From Schistosoma haematobium (lineage: Eukaryota > Platyhelminthes > Trematoda > Strigeidida > Schistosomatidae): a DNA stretch of 64,000 bases. The translations under genes and the position numbers were made by a program. The stretch lies in NCBI RefSeq assembly GCF_000699445.3, contig NC_067199.1, forward strand, positions 29,472,402 through 29,536,401. Reading direction: 5' to 3'. How positions within the stretch are numbered: position 1 is the stretch's first letter; every line of letters starts with the position of its first letter. The notes under the pieces were generated by a model. That model worked only from the letters and a program-made list of their open reading frames with translations. It did not search any database and was not told the origin of the DNA. Of the stretch, positions 1 through 10,725 are shown in pieces.

Positions 1-279
1 CGAAATACACTCGTACGCGCGTAAAAACACAGTGTCGGCGAAAAAGTGGAAAATAAACTCATATACACGTCATATCGTTAAAAAGGGTTTTTATAATGTT
101 TTTAAATAAAAATATAAATATACAAGCATATTAAAATTTTTTACAAAAATTATTACATATGGTTAAAAGAACAATCGAGATAATATAAAGTGTCAAGCAT
201 TGCCTTACGTGCAATAATCGTTTAAATGTCCTGGAAATCTTACTCTTCCTTCAGAGCGTGTCGTCTCAAGTTTGTTTTC

Positions 280-1146
280 TTATACTATTGAAGTATCATC
301 GTGTGTGTTGCCTGTCGGTTGATGTATTATAGGCGTAGGAGTCGTGTTGTGCGATTGTACCGAAGGGAAATCGACGTGAATAGGATTTCCTTCTAAATAC
401 GCTGCTTTGAGACGATCGATGCTGATGCTATCGTTTGTTCCGTTCTTATCGACTATATAGTACTTAGATTCACGTTGAAGAACTTTGAAGGGTCCTTCGT
501 ATGCTGATTCGAATGGTCGTCGATGCGAGTCTCGACGAATGAAAACGTGTGTACTATATCGTAAGTCAGGTTGAACGAAAACATCAGTTGATTGAGGTCG
601 AGTGGAAACAGGTTTAACTGAACGCATTGCGTTTGTAAGCCTGTTCGTGTAGGAGGTTAGATCCATGTTCATTGAAGAGGATGAAGGATCCACGAATTCT
701 CCTGGAAGTCGAAGTGTCGTTCCATAAACGAGTTGAGCTGCAGTGTATCCAATGTCAGCTTTCACTGCATTGCGGATACCTAGTAAGACGAGTGGAAGAG
801 CGTCGGTCCACTGTGAAACGTTTGCAGCTGATAGCGAAGCTTTCAGTTGTCGGTGAAAACGTTCTACCAACCCGTTTGCTTGTGGGTGGTATGCGGTCGT
901 TCGGAAGCGAGTGATTCCTAAAAGTGGGGTCAGACGACGGAAAAGTTCAGATTCAAACTGACGTCCACGGTCTGTGGTGATGGTTGAAGGGCAGCCAAAG
1001 TTTGCTACCCATCGCTCAACGAAGGCGCGGGTCACTGTTTCAGTAGTGATGTCCTTGATAGGTACTGCTTCTGTCCATCGAGTGGAACGGTCTACGCAGG
1101 TTAAGAGATAAGAGTATCCATTTGAATCTGGTAAAGGTCCTAACAA
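280..1146 (-). pseudogene. Integrase core and C-terminus, Gypsy copy 1
   Basis: A 288-residue open stretch of retroviral-type integrase. It begins at the LGPLPD segment; the first catalytic Asp should sit just upstream of this in the RLDLLGP context. The second Asp is seen in TITTDRGRQFES and the Glu in HPQANGLVERFHRQL, so the DDE triad looks intact. A C-terminal segment (YEGPFKVLQRESKYYIVD) matches the Gypsy integrase GPY/F-type module. It ends at a stop near 280. It is not expressed as a functional protein because pol is interrupted upstream by several stops. Confidence 0.88.
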
Positions 1147-1254
1147 ATCCAGACGAACATAGTCGAATCGAGCATTAGGGGTTTTGAATTAACCTAAGTG
1201 ACATTTGTTGTGTCTAATCACCTTAGATGTTTGGCAACTTACACAGGAGCGTGC

Positions 1255-1772
1255 CTACTCCCTCACGTCTTTATCCATTCCAGACCAACAAAACCGTTCT
1301 GCCATAAGCTTGATGGTTGCACGAACGCCTGGATGAGAAAGTTTGTTCAACGTATTGAGAACGTTGCGTCGATAACGTTTTGGCACGATTGGGCGATCCA
1401 TACCCGTAGATGTGTCACAAAGTAAGGTTTCCTTACCTGTTTCCATCTGTTTGACGCGTAGTTCGAAGGTTGTAGACGATGACTCGTGCTGAAGATCAGT
1501 GTTCTCTTTTGAAGCTGGGCGAGTTTAAGAAGGTTGATTCCTTGGAAACTGTTCAAGGAAGTTATGCGAGACAAAGCGGCTGCGACTGCACTGTCTGCTC
1601 CAGAAATGTGTTGAATATCTGAAGTAAACTGCGAAATGTAGTCCAGTTGTCGAGACTCACGGGGAGAGTACTTGTCAGAGGAAGAGCTTAAAGAAAAGGT
1701 AAGCAGCTTATGGCCAGTGAAAAGGGTAAATTTGTGGCCTTCGATATAGTGTTGAAAATGCGTACAGCACAA
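1255..1772 (-). pseudogene. RNase H and integrase zinc-domain region, copy 1, frameshifted
   Basis: The sense frame starts in RNase H (HYIEGHKFTLFTGHKLLTFS), runs through the YSPRESRQLDYISQFTSDI segment typical of Gypsy RNase H, and reaches the N-terminal integrase (LSHPGVRATIKLMAERFCWSG). A one-base deletion in a T run near 1508, compared with copy 2, splits it into two overlapping frames (1347-1772 and 1255-1446). The TDHK motif reads TGHK and the usual ADALSR motif reads AAALSR. Two conserved acidic positions of the nuclease are therefore lost, as in copy 2. Confidence 0.85.
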
Positions 1773-1855
1773 TACATAGCTAGGAGTTCCCTACCGAATG
1801 TGCTGTACCTCGATTCGGTGTCTAGCAACCGTCTAGAGAAAAATGCCGAAGGTTG

Positions 1856-2599
1856 TCAGGAGTTGTTAACCCATTGTTGTAAGACTCCTCCGATTGCTGA
1901 GTCGGATGGGCCTACTGCGATGCTAATGGGTGCCTGAGTGTCCCGATGTGCAAGCTTTGTTGCTTTGGCGATAAGTTCCTTAATTGTGGAGAATGCTTTT
2001 CGTGCGGTGTCGTCCAAATTAATGGATTTCGCATTTCCACGAAGTTGGTCGGTAAGAGGTTTCATGAGTAAAGCGCATTTAGGTATGAATCGTCTAAAGA
2101 AACTTACCAGGTCGTTAAACGTGCGTAATTGCTTGACGGTGGTCGGTTCGGGGTAGTCCAGAAGTGCCGCCACTGTGGTTCTAAGGGGTCGAATGCCTTG
2201 AGCATCTATAGTGTGTTCTAGGAAGTTTAATGAGTCAGCTCCGATTTGGCATTTCTGAACGTTTACAGTAATGCCATGTTTTTGTAGTCGGTCGAAAACA
2301 AGATCCAGATGCTTGAGATGGAATGTTTGAGCAGCGTTTCTTAGACCGAAAGTCATTCGCGAAAATTCATAAAGTCTGAAGGGAGTAATAATGGCGGTTT
2401 TCGGGATATCGTCAGTAGCCATAGGGATTTGGTTATACGCTTTAACCATGTCGATTTTCGAAAGGACAGTTGTACATTTCAAGGTAGCTGTCAAATCGTG
2501 AATGTGAGGCAACGGGTAACGATCGGGAATGGTTTCCGCATTCAATCGCCGATAGTCACCAGTTGGACGCCAATTGTTGCTGTCCTTTTTAGGGACCAT
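1856..2599 (-). pseudogene. Reverse transcriptase lacking the YxDD palm motif, copy 1
   Basis: A 247-residue frame. It starts at MVPKKDSNNWRPTGDYRRLN (fingers), continues through LSKIDMVKAYNQIP (motif A Asp present) and FGLRNAAQTF (motif B), then jumps directly to HLKHLDLVFDRLQKHGI. The segment that normally lies between, with the Y-x-D-D catalytic pair, is missing, a gap of about 25-30 residues without loss of frame. The thumb and the start of the connection region follow (QLRTFNDLVSFFRRFIP). Copy 2 carries the identical gap. Confidence 0.9.
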
Positions 2600-2958
2600 G
2601 CGTGACAGAGATGCCCATGGGCTATTTGACGGTCGTATGATTCCTTAGTCCATCATGTGGTCAAACTCGTTTTTCGCCAACCTTAGCTTTTCGGGGGCTA
2701 GTCGTCGTGCTTTACAGAATACGGGTGGTCCTGTAGTCGTGATGTGATGTGTAACGTTGCTGGTTACGCACGGTAGTTTCGGTTGTGCTTAATGAATCCC
2801 AGGATACTTATCGAGTAGTGGTTGATAAAGTGGGTCTATCGTATGCCTAATTGTGACTGGGGATAATCTGCAATCAGAAAAGAAGTTACGCAAACGGACA
2901 AATTAGTGTTTCCGTCTACTGGCCTCCGTTTGCGCGTATCGATGAATAGATTATGGTG

Positions 2959-3270
2959 TTATAGAAGGTGCATACCAATGATTGGCATAGAAACATCTGA
3001 AACAACGAAGATCCAGTGAATGGGTTTGCGTAAACCCACGTTAAGGTAAACATACCTTTTGCCATACGTAGCGATAGGTTTTCCGTTTGTCGCCTGTAAG
3101 TTTAAAGCCGATTCGTGAAGCCAGTCGTTGGGATTCGCTGGGAGAACGCCAACTTCTGCGCCAGTGTCGACGAGGTAGAGAACTCTCGTTGTCACATCTG
3201 TGACGTATAACAGACGGCTATGTTCGCCGGCAACGGTTGCCGTTAACGCGTGCCGGCCTGGAAGTTTCAC
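2959..3270 (-). pseudogene. Aspartic protease domain, Gypsy copy 1
   Basis: A 103-residue frame with the retropepsin active site LVDTGAEVGVLP and the closing flap/helix segment IGMHLL. The layout (GKPIATYGKRYVYLNVGLRKPIHWIFVVSDV) is that of CsRn1-group proteases. The DTG triplet is intact. It is cut off from gag and RT by stop codons on both sides. Confidence 0.85.
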
Positions 3271-3581
3271 GAGTTGTTTTTCGAGTCAGTCGGTCTTGAG
3301 TTGGGAAAATTGCAGGGTTTTCTGCAATTTCTGGAAGACTTTCCATACTGGTTATGATACTAGCACCAGTCGGGATTATCCGTCTCTCGTGGTCCAGAGA
3401 CAGATCGCTCAGGTGAAGTGCTTCTACGTGCGGTGTGTGATCGCTTACGGTCGTTACGAAAATTAAGATAACGCGTTATGTCATTCTGAGTCATTTGAGG
3501 CTTTTCTTTGACTGAAAAAACCTCGGTAGTAGAAGATTTAGTGGTTTCTAAGATATGATCGGCAGATGCAGCCAGCTCGTC

Positions 3582-3839
3582 TTAGGCGTTGTTGCGAAAC
3601 GAGACCAGAACCGCTTGCACTTGTTGGGGAAGTTTGGACAATAGAAGTTGTTTGAATAGGCCTTCGTCGAAAGTTCTTAGGCCTGTAACCTCTCTCATCC
3701 CTTGCGACATGTCCGTCGCAGAACCGTGTTGCAGGTCTATGTTATTAAAGAGTTGGTCTAACCTAGGTGTTACGTACCTGTTGAATTCACGCGGTAGTGC
3801 CTTGACTACTGCGAGGAATTGTGCACGTGTGTCGTTCAC
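3582..3839 (-). pseudogene. Gag fragment, Gypsy copy 1
   Basis: An 85-residue frame (NDTRAQFLAVVKALPREFNRYV, GLFKQLLLSKLPQQVQAVL) matching the capsid-like Gag region of fluke Gypsy elements, where the element's transcript would start coding. The nucleocapsid zinc finger that should follow (about 3270-3580) is not open in any frame I can follow. Assignment rests on wording and on its position upstream of the protease. Confidence 0.7.
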
Positions 3840-4283
3840 ACCGTGCTCGTGGAAGTCGGTGGGGACATTGTCCTAATCTTAAATACCTTGAGGGTCTGTT
3901 CAGTCATGGAGGAAAGTCAAGTACGATAATATACGAGTGAGAGTATATAGATATCCAAAACCGCGGGGAAAAAATATCAAAATGTATAAAAAATTAAGAT
4001 AAAGCAATAATATATAGAATCCCGAAATGGAACAGAAATCAAAAGACAGAATCGGGGAGATCAGAAGTTGTATTTAACGATTCCCAATATATCGGAATTG
4101 TCTGATCTAGTCTGGCTAGCGATTACAGCAGATGTTGAGCACGGCGTTCTCACACGTGATCTGGTGCGGATGCATGATCGAGCGCATTCAGCTAGGTGAG
4201 TCCATTTAAACTAATCTGGTCAGCATCCAATGTCGAAAACTTACAGAGCTATTTATTTTGGGGATTTATTTACCGCTACAGAT

Positions 4284-4541
4284 CACTCCCCGCTAGTGGG
4301 GTAGTGATGACCCTAAGACGCGGCCAGCCAGATTTTAAACCCAACGAGCTTGTCGTTGGTAAACACTCTTCTGATAGCTTGCTAAGTTTAGCAGCATCTG
4401 GTCGTCTTTCTTTACTATATAGGACCATGAAGTACAGTATAGTAAAAAAGAAAAAGTACAATGAAAATTTCGTCTCCTCTTAAACTTCGTCGCTCTTTCC
4501 CAGCCATCCTGGAAAAGAAAGAAGAAAATGTAAGTGCATGT
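4284..4541 (-). mobile_element. Separator between the tandem Gypsy copies, probable LTR core
   Basis: These 258 bp sit between the 3' end of copy 2 and the 5' end of copy 1 and occur once in the window. In a head-to-tail array sharing one LTR this is where the LTR lies. On the minus strand there is a TATA-like CCTATATAG (about 4416-4424). AATAAA-type poly(A) signals follow about 130-175 bp later in the adjoining repeated sequence (4240-4275). The true LTR therefore probably runs from inside this block to about 4235. Terminal TG/CA and the primer binding site could not be fixed, because no second full LTR is present. Confidence 0.5.
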
Positions 4542-4822
4542 CGAAATACACTCGTACGCGCGTAAAAACACAGTGTCGGCGAAAAAAGTGGAAAATAAAC
4601 TCATATACACGTCATATCGTTAAAAAGGGTTTTTATAATGTTTTTTAAATAAAAATATAAATATACAAGCATATTAAAATTTTTTACAAAAATTATTACA
4701 TATGGTTAAAAGAACAATCGAGATAATATAAAGTGTCAAGCATTGCCTTACGTGCAATAATCGTTTAAATGTCCTGGAAATCTTACTCTTCCTTCAGAGC
4801 GTGTCGTCTCAAGTTTGTTTTC

Positions 4823-5689
4823 TTATACTATTGAAGTATCATCGTGTGTGTTGCCTGTCGGTTGATGTATTATAGGCGTAGGAGTCGTGTTGTGCGATTG
4901 TACCGAAGGGAAATCGACGTGAATAGGATTTCCTTCTAAATACGCTGCTTTGAGACGATCGATGCTGATGCTATCGTTTGTTCCGTTCTTATCGACTATA
5001 TAGTACTTAGATTCACGTTGAAGAACTTTGAAGGGTCCTTCGTATGCTGATTCGAATGGTCGTCGATGCGAGTCTCGACGAATGAAAACGTGTGTACTAT
5101 ATCGTAAGTCAGGTTGAACGAAAACATCAGTTGATTGAGGTCGAGTGGAAACAGGTTTAACTGAACGCATTGCGTTTGTAAGCCTGTTCGTGTAGGAGGT
5201 TAGATCCATGTTCATTGAAGAGGATGAAGGATCCACGAATTCTCCTGGAAGTCGAAGTGTCGTTCCATAAACGAGTTGAGCCGCAATGTATCCAATGTCA
5301 GCTTTCACTGCATTGCGGATACCTAGTAAGACGAGTGGAAGAGCGTCGGTCCACTGTGAAACGTTTGCAGCTGATAGCGAAGCTTTCAGTTGTCGGTGAA
5401 AACGTTCTACCAACCCGTTTGCTTGTGGGTGGTATGCGGTCGTTCGGAAGCGAGTGATTCCTAAAAGTGGGGTCAGACGACGGAAAAGTTCAGATTCAAA
5501 CTGACGTCCACGGTCTGTGGTGATGGTTGAAGGGCAGCCAAAGTTTGCTACCCATCGCTCAACGAAGGCGCGGGTCACTGTTTCAGTAGTGATGTCCTTG
5601 ATAGGTACTGCTTCTGTCCATCGAGTGGAACGGTCTACGCAGGTTAAGAGATAAGAGTATCCATTTGAATCTGGTAAAGGTCCTAACAA
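4823..5689 (-). pseudogene. Integrase core and C-terminus, Gypsy copy 2
   Basis: 288 residues, differing from the copy-1 integrase frame by a single visible residue (GYIAAQL here, GYTAAQL there). The second and third catalytic residues (TDRGRQ, NGLVERF) are present. It is separated from the zinc domain upstream by stop codons. Confidence 0.88.
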
Positions 5690-5797
5690 ATCCAGACGAA
5701 CATAGTCGAATCGAGCATTAGGGGTTTTGAATTAACCTAAGTGACATTTGTTGTGTCTAATCACCTTAGATGTTTGGCAACTTACACAGGAGCGTGC

Positions 5798-6316
5798 CTA
5801 CTCCCTCACGTCTTTATCCATTCCAGACCAACAAAACCGTTCTGCCATAAGCTTGATGGTTGCACGAACGCCTGGATGAGAAAGTTTGTTCAACGTATTG
5901 AGAACGTTGCGTCGATAACGTTTTGGCACGATTGGGCGATCCATACCCGTAGATGTGTCACAAAGTAAGGTTTCCTTACCTGTTTCCATCTGTTTGACGC
6001 GTAGTTCGAAGGTTGTAGACGATGACTCGTGCTGAAGATCAGTGTTCTCTTTTTGAAGCTGGGCGAGTTTAAGAAGGTTGATTCCTTGGAAACTGTTCAA
6101 GGAAGTTATGCGAGACAAAGCGGCTGCGACTGCACTGTCTGCTCCAGAAATGTGTTGAATATCTGAAGTAAACTGCGAAATGTAGTCCAGTTGTCGAGAC
6201 TCACGGGGAGAGTACTTGTCAGAGGAAGAGCTTAAAGAAAAGGTAAGCAGCTTATGGCCAGTGAAAAGGGTAAATTTGTGGCCTTCGATATAGTGTTGAA
6301 AATGCGTACAGCACAA
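5798..6316 (-). pseudogene. RNase H to integrase zinc domain, copy 2 (frame open)
   Basis: A 172-residue frame that is continuous here but split by a one-base deletion in copy 1. It covers the end of RNase H and the HHCC region of integrase. The catalytic-position changes TGHK (for TDHK) and AAALSR (for ADALSR) are present here too, so loss of RNase H function predates the duplication. Confidence 0.85.
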
Positions 6317-6399
6317 TACATAGCTAGGAGTTCCCTACCGAATGTGCTGTACCTCGATTCGGTGTCTAGCAACCGTCTAGAGAAAAATGCCGAAGGTTG

Positions 6400-7143
6400 T
6401 CAGGAGTTGTTAACCCATTGTTGTAAGACTCCTCCGATTGCTGAGTCGGATGGGCCTACTGCGATGCTAATGGGTGCCTGAGTGTCCCGATGTGCAAGCT
6501 TTGTTGCTTTGGCGATAAGTTCCTTAATTGTGGAGAATGCTTTTCGTGCGGTGTCGTCCAAATTAATGGATTTCGCATTTCCACGAAGTTGGTCGGTAAG
6601 AGGTTTCATGAGTAAAGCGCATTTAGGTATGAATCGTCTAAAGAAACTTACCAGGTCGTTAAACGTGCGTAATTGCTTGACGGTGGTCGGTTCGGGGTAG
6701 TCCAGAAGTGCCGCCACTGTGGTTCTAAGGGGTCGAATGCCTTGAGCATCTATAGTGTGTTCTAGGAAGTTTAATGAGTCAGCTCCGATTTGGCATTTCT
6801 GAACGTTTACAGTAATGCCATGTTTTTGTAGTCGGTCGAAAACAAGATCCAGATGCTTGAGATGGAATGTTTGAGCAGCGTTTCTTAGACCGAAAGTCAT
6901 TCGCGAAAATTCATAAAGTCTGAAGGGAGTAATAATGGCGGTTTTCGGGATATCGTCAGTAGCCATAGGGATTTGGTTATACGCTTTAACCATGTCGATT
7001 TTCGAAAGGACAGTTGTACATTTCAAGGTAGCTGTCAAATCGTGAATGTGAGGCAACGGGTAACGATCGGGAATGGTTTCCGCATTCAATCGCCGATAGT
7101 CACCAGTTGGACGCCAATTGTTGCTGTCCTTTTTAGGGACCAT
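6400..7143 (-). pseudogene. Reverse transcriptase lacking the YxDD palm motif, copy 2
   Basis: 247 residues identical in reading to the copy-1 RT, with the same in-frame gap that joins motif B (NAAQTF) to HLKHLDLVF and removes the catalytic Asp pair. This shared deletion is the strongest evidence that the two copies arose from one already dead parent. Confidence 0.9.
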
Positions 7144-7502
7144 GCGTGACAGAGATGCCCATGGGCTATTTGACGGTCGTATGATTCCTTAGTCTATCAT
7201 GTGGTCAAACTCGTTTTTCGCCAACCTTAGCTTTTCGGGGGCTAGTCGTCGTGCTTTACAGAATACGGGTGGTCCTGTAGTCGTGATGTGATGTGTAACG
7301 TTGCTGGTTACGCACGGTAGTTTCGGTTGTGCTTAATGAATCCCAGGATACTTATCGAGTAGTGGTTGATAAAGTGGGTCTATCGTATGCCTAATTGTGA
7401 CTGGGGATAATCTGCAATCAGAAAAGAAGTTACGCAAACGGACAAATTAGTGTTTCCGTCTACTGGCCTCCGTTTGCGCGTATCGATGAATAGATTATGG
7501 TG

Positions 7503-7814
7503 TTATAGAAGGTGCATACCAATGATTGGCATAGAAACATCTGAAACAACGAAGATCCAGTGAATGGGTTTGCGTAAACCCACGTTAAGGTAAACATACC
7601 TTTTGCCATACGTAGCGATAGGTTTTCCGTTTGCCGCCTGTAAGTTTAAAGCCGATTCGTGAAGCCAGTCGTTGGGATTCGCTGGGAGAACGCCAACTTC
7701 TGCGCCAGTGTCGACGAGGTAGAGAACTCTCGTTGTCACATCTGTGACGTATAACAGACGGCTATGTTCGCCGGCAACGGTTGCCGTTAACGCGTGCCGG
7801 CCTGGAAGTTTCAC
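7503..7814 (-). pseudogene. Aspartic protease domain, Gypsy copy 2
   Basis: 103 residues with the DTGAEVGVLP active site. One residue differs from copy 1 (NLQAANG here, NLQATNG there). Confidence 0.85.
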
Positions 7815-8125
7815 GAGTTGTTTTTCGAGTCAGTCGGTCTTGAGTTGGGAAAATTGCAGGGTTTTCTGCAATTTCTGGAAGACTTTCCATACTGGTTATG
7901 ATACTAGCACCAGTCGGGATTATCCGTCTCTCGTGGTCCAGAGACAGATCGCTCAGGTGAAGTGCTTCTACGTGCGGTGTGTGATCGCTTACGGTCGTTA
8001 CGAAAATTAAGATAACGCGTTATGTCATTCTGAGTCATTTGAGGCTTTTCTTTGACTGAAAAAACCTCGGTAGTAGAAGATTTAGTGGTTTCTAAGATAT
8101 GATCGGCAGATGCAGCCAGCTCGTC

Positions 8126-8383
8126 TTAGGCGTTGTTGCGAAACGAGACCAGAACCGCTTGCACTTGTTGGGGAAGTTTGGACAATAGAAGTTGTTTGAA
8201 TAGGCCTTCGTCGAAAGTTCTTAGGCCTGTAACCTCTCTCATCCCTTGCGACACGTCCGTCGCAGAACCGTGTTGCAGGTCTATGTTATTAAAGAGTTGG
8301 TCTAACCTAGGTGTTACGTACCTGTTGAATTCACGCGGTAGTGCCTTGACTACTGCGAGGAATTGTGCACGTGTGTCGTTCAC
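8126..8383 (-). pseudogene. Gag fragment, Gypsy copy 2
   Basis: 85 residues, one difference from copy 1 (SATDVSQG here, SATDMSQG there). It lies about 440 bp from the right-hand end of the copy, leaving room for a leader and the U5 part of an LTR. Confidence 0.7.
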
Positions 8384-8827
8384 ACCGTGCTCGTGGAAGT
8401 CGGTGGGGACATTGTCCTAATCTTAAATACCTTGAGGGTCTGTTCAGTCATGGAGGAAAGTCAAGTACGATAATATACGAGTGAGAGTATATAGATATCC
8501 AAAACCGCGGGGAAAAAATATCAAAATGTATAAAAAATTAAGATAAAGCAATAATATATAGAATCCCGAAATGGAACAGAAATCAAAAGACAGAATCGGG
8601 GAGATCAGAAGTTGTATTTAACGATTCCCAATATATCGGAATTGTCTGATCTAGTCTGGCTAGCGATTACAGCAGATGTTGAGCACGGCGTTCTCACACG
8701 TGATCTGGTGCGGATGCATGATCGAGCGCATTCAGCTAGGTGAGTCCATTTAAACTAATCTGGTCAGCATCCAATGTCGAAAACTTACAGAGCTATTTAT
8801 TTTGGGGATTTATTTACCGCTACAGAT

Positions 8828-9070
8828 GTCCTGGCTGTCTTGGATTCGGCATGACTATTAACCAACTAAGACGAGTTTAGGAACTATGTAGGTTTCTGTT
8901 TTAGTACAAAAATAGGTGTTCTCTGAGTTTCCGAATAGTTCTTGTGATAATGAGAGGTTTGCAGATCGCCGTTGTTTGAAATAGTTGGCTGTAGCGTTAG
9001 ATAGGTATATGCGTATTATCAGTAAGCCGAAATCTTTCATGTCCCACGTTTGTCCAAATTTCTGGGATTG
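8828..9070. other. Unassigned spacer between the two Gypsy families
   Basis: 243 bp with no recognisable coding, repeat or RNA feature. Its last five bases (GATTG, 9066-9070) are the left target-site duplication of the next element, so at least this end is older genomic DNA. Confidence 0.6.
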
Positions 9071-9236
9071 TATGGTGTTTGAATGAACGAATGATACTTT
9101 TGTACTTGTTGAATGCTTGATTTCGAATTCTAAATACAGTACATTCGTTTGTGGTTATCTAGTACTTCTTGATCCGATTATGCTAATTCTTGGATTCTTA
9201 GTTCGTACTATAATTCAAATACTTCCGATTATCACA
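9071..9236 (+). repeat. 5' LTR of the second Gypsy element
   Basis: 166 bp, three differences from the 3' LTR that I can see (second base A instead of G, and substitutions near 9089 and 9157). It ends in CA at 9235-9236. The start reads TA, a mutated form of the TG seen at 12642. It is very short for a Gypsy LTR. Confidence 0.93.
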
Positions 9237-9237
9237 T

Positions 9238-9251
9238 TGGCGTCGCGATGG
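9238..9251 (+). promoter_or_regulatory. Putative primer binding site
   Basis: TGGCGTCGCGATGG starts two bases after the 5' LTR. A TGG at this distance pairs with the CCA end of a tRNA, as expected of a minus-strand primer site. I could not match the rest to a particular tRNA from memory. Confidence 0.5.
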
Positions 9252-9363
9252 AGCCTGTGATGTAACAGTTAAATATTCATTCAACTCCTGAAGCTTTTGA
9301 GGATTATTTGGAAATGTTCAAAATCTAGAGCATGACCAAGAAAATGTTAAAGGTGATAAAATT

Positions 9364-9630
9364 GTGGCACATTTCCTGAAATTCATCGGAGGGGAAGCGT
9401 ACAGCTTAATAAAAACTTCGGCATATCCAGAAAAACCTATCTCACTCCCTTATGCAACTCTTAAGGAGCTATTATTAAATCATGTAAAGTGTACCAGTTT
9501 TGAATGCCATGAAAGGGCGAAGTTTCATGAGATGATTCGTCGAAATGATCAAAAGGTTAGGGAATTCATCCTTGAATTGCAGAAACAAGCTGCTAAACGT
9601 AATTTTATGATCAACTTCATGTGCAACTGA
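9364..9630 (+). pseudogene. Gag N-terminal part, second Gypsy element
   Basis: 88 residues (VAHFLKFIGGEAYSLIKTSA, FHEMIRRNDQKVREFI) typical of the Gag capsid region of animal Gypsy elements. It runs into a stop at 9628-9630 just where the next frame (from 9621) takes over with RDRLIVGINIPGLEREL. A small indel near 9610-9620 has therefore split Gag. The natural start lies further left, in the region after the primer site. Confidence 0.8.
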
Positions 9631-10640
9631 GAGATCGATTAATTGTAGGAATTAACATACCGGGTTTGGAAAGAGAGCTGTTAAGAATGCCAAACTGTTC
9701 CTTTCAAGATGCTAGAACTGCGTGTATTAACTACGAAGCAGTCAATGAACTTGATATCCAGTCGATGAAGATTTCCAATACTTTGCTTAGTCGTCATGAT
9801 GAACTACAATCTCAGGGTCAATCAAACTTGCGTTCATTTAACAGAGATTCCTATTCTCGTGTAAAGATGAAAGGTGTTTCAACGAGGAATTACAAAGCAA
9901 ATCACGAAGGTGAGATGAAGTTTGGTAAATGTTTATCATGTGGAAAGTTTCATTCCCGTAATTCATGTGCATTTCGTAATGCCAAATGTTTTAAATGTGG
10001 TAAGATAGGACACATTCAGTCAGTATGCAAAATTACTGTCCATTTTGCTTCAAGTAGTACTAAATCTTGTAGTTTAAATCCCACTAATTCAGCTGTTCCT
10101 AATGATCATTTATCCTTGTCTACCATTTCTGAAGGTAATGCCCATATTCAAAAGCGATTATATACATCGCTTGGTTTATTTCCTGACTTTATTGTGGACA
10201 CAGGCAGTATAGAGTCCATTATTTCATTCAAGAACTTGAAATCTTTAGATCCTAACGTTGTGGTACGACACACTGAAGTATCAATATTGGGGATTACTGG
10301 ACACAGACTGCCTATACGAGGATGTTGTGAACCGCTAATCAGAGATGATAATTCTTCATACATACCTCGTGAATTTTTAGTTGGAGAAACAGGACTGTCA
10401 ATATTAGGTTTAAAGAATTTGAAAAGGCTTAAAGTGGAGTTGTCCTTCCTAGTTTCTAAAGAAAATTCTGATACTTCACTTAAAGATTTGATAGCAACGT
10501 GTGCTACGTGCAGTGGAGGTATGAAAATTCAGCCTATAAAACTTCAAGTGCAGGGTGATCCAGTCTTCCTTAAAAGACGAATGATTCCTTATGGTCTTCG
10601 AGAAGCAGTACATAAGACATTAAACGATTTGTGTGTGTAA
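9621..10640 (+). pseudogene. Gag C-terminus, zinc knuckles, protease and RT start
   Basis: A 339-residue open frame. Residues 1-50 finish the Gag capsid (LRDRLIVGINIPGLE). Around residues 104-132 are two knuckles: C-x2-C-x3-H-x4-C (CLSCGKFHSRNSC) and a standard C-x2-C-x4-H-x4-C (CFKCGKIGHIQSVC). The retropepsin site FIVDTGS follows near residue 190, with the closing ILGLKNLKRL. The end (QGDPVFLKRRMIPYGLREAV) is the start of RT. A stop at 10638 cuts RT off. The next wording (IIEPIQSSAWGTSIVTPLKSDG) continues in another frame. Confidence 0.88.
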
Positions 10641-10725
10641 AAGGCATAATTGAACCAATTCAGTCTTCAGCATGGGGTACTTCTATCGTTACGCCACTGA
10701 AGTCGGACGGCAAGACCCCTAGAAT

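Larger units (their letters stand above)
1..4283 (-). mobile_element. Ty3/Gypsy (CsRn1/Boudicca-like) retrotransposon, copy 1, defective
   Basis: This is the internal region of an LTR retrotransposon read on the minus strand, cut by the window edge at position 1. In sense order the recognisable parts are gag (about 3839-3582), protease (3270-2959), reverse transcriptase (2599-1856), RNase H and integrase N-terminus (1772-1255, frameshifted) and integrase core (1146-280). The integrase and protease wording (TDRGRQFES, HPQANGLVERFHRQL, LVDTGAEVGVLP) is typical of the CsRn1/Kabuki group found in flukes. Stop codons separate every domain, so no polyprotein can be made. It is about 99.9% identical to copy 2 at 4542-8827: I count about five substitutions and a few homopolymer length changes. 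One extra one-base loss near 1508 breaks the RNase H/integrase frame that is open in copy 2. Confidence 0.93.
4542..8827 (-). mobile_element. Ty3/Gypsy (CsRn1/Boudicca-like) retrotransposon, copy 2, defective
   Basis: Second tandem copy of the element, same orientation. Sense order from the right: untranslated leader (8827 to about 8400), gag (8383-8126), protease (7814-7503), RT (7143-6400), RNase H/integrase N-terminus (6316-5798), integrase core (5689-4823), 3' untranslated part to 4542. All inactivating lesions except one frameshift are shared with copy 1. Homology with copy 1 stops abruptly at 8827, and the sequence to the right is unrelated to the separator at 4284-4541. The 5' end of this copy is thus truncated or rearranged. 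Confidence 0.93.

Noticed and set aside
672..914. 80-codon plus-strand frame, repeated at 5215-5457
   Set aside because: Antisense shadow of the Gypsy integrase. Its duplication only reflects the tandem copies.
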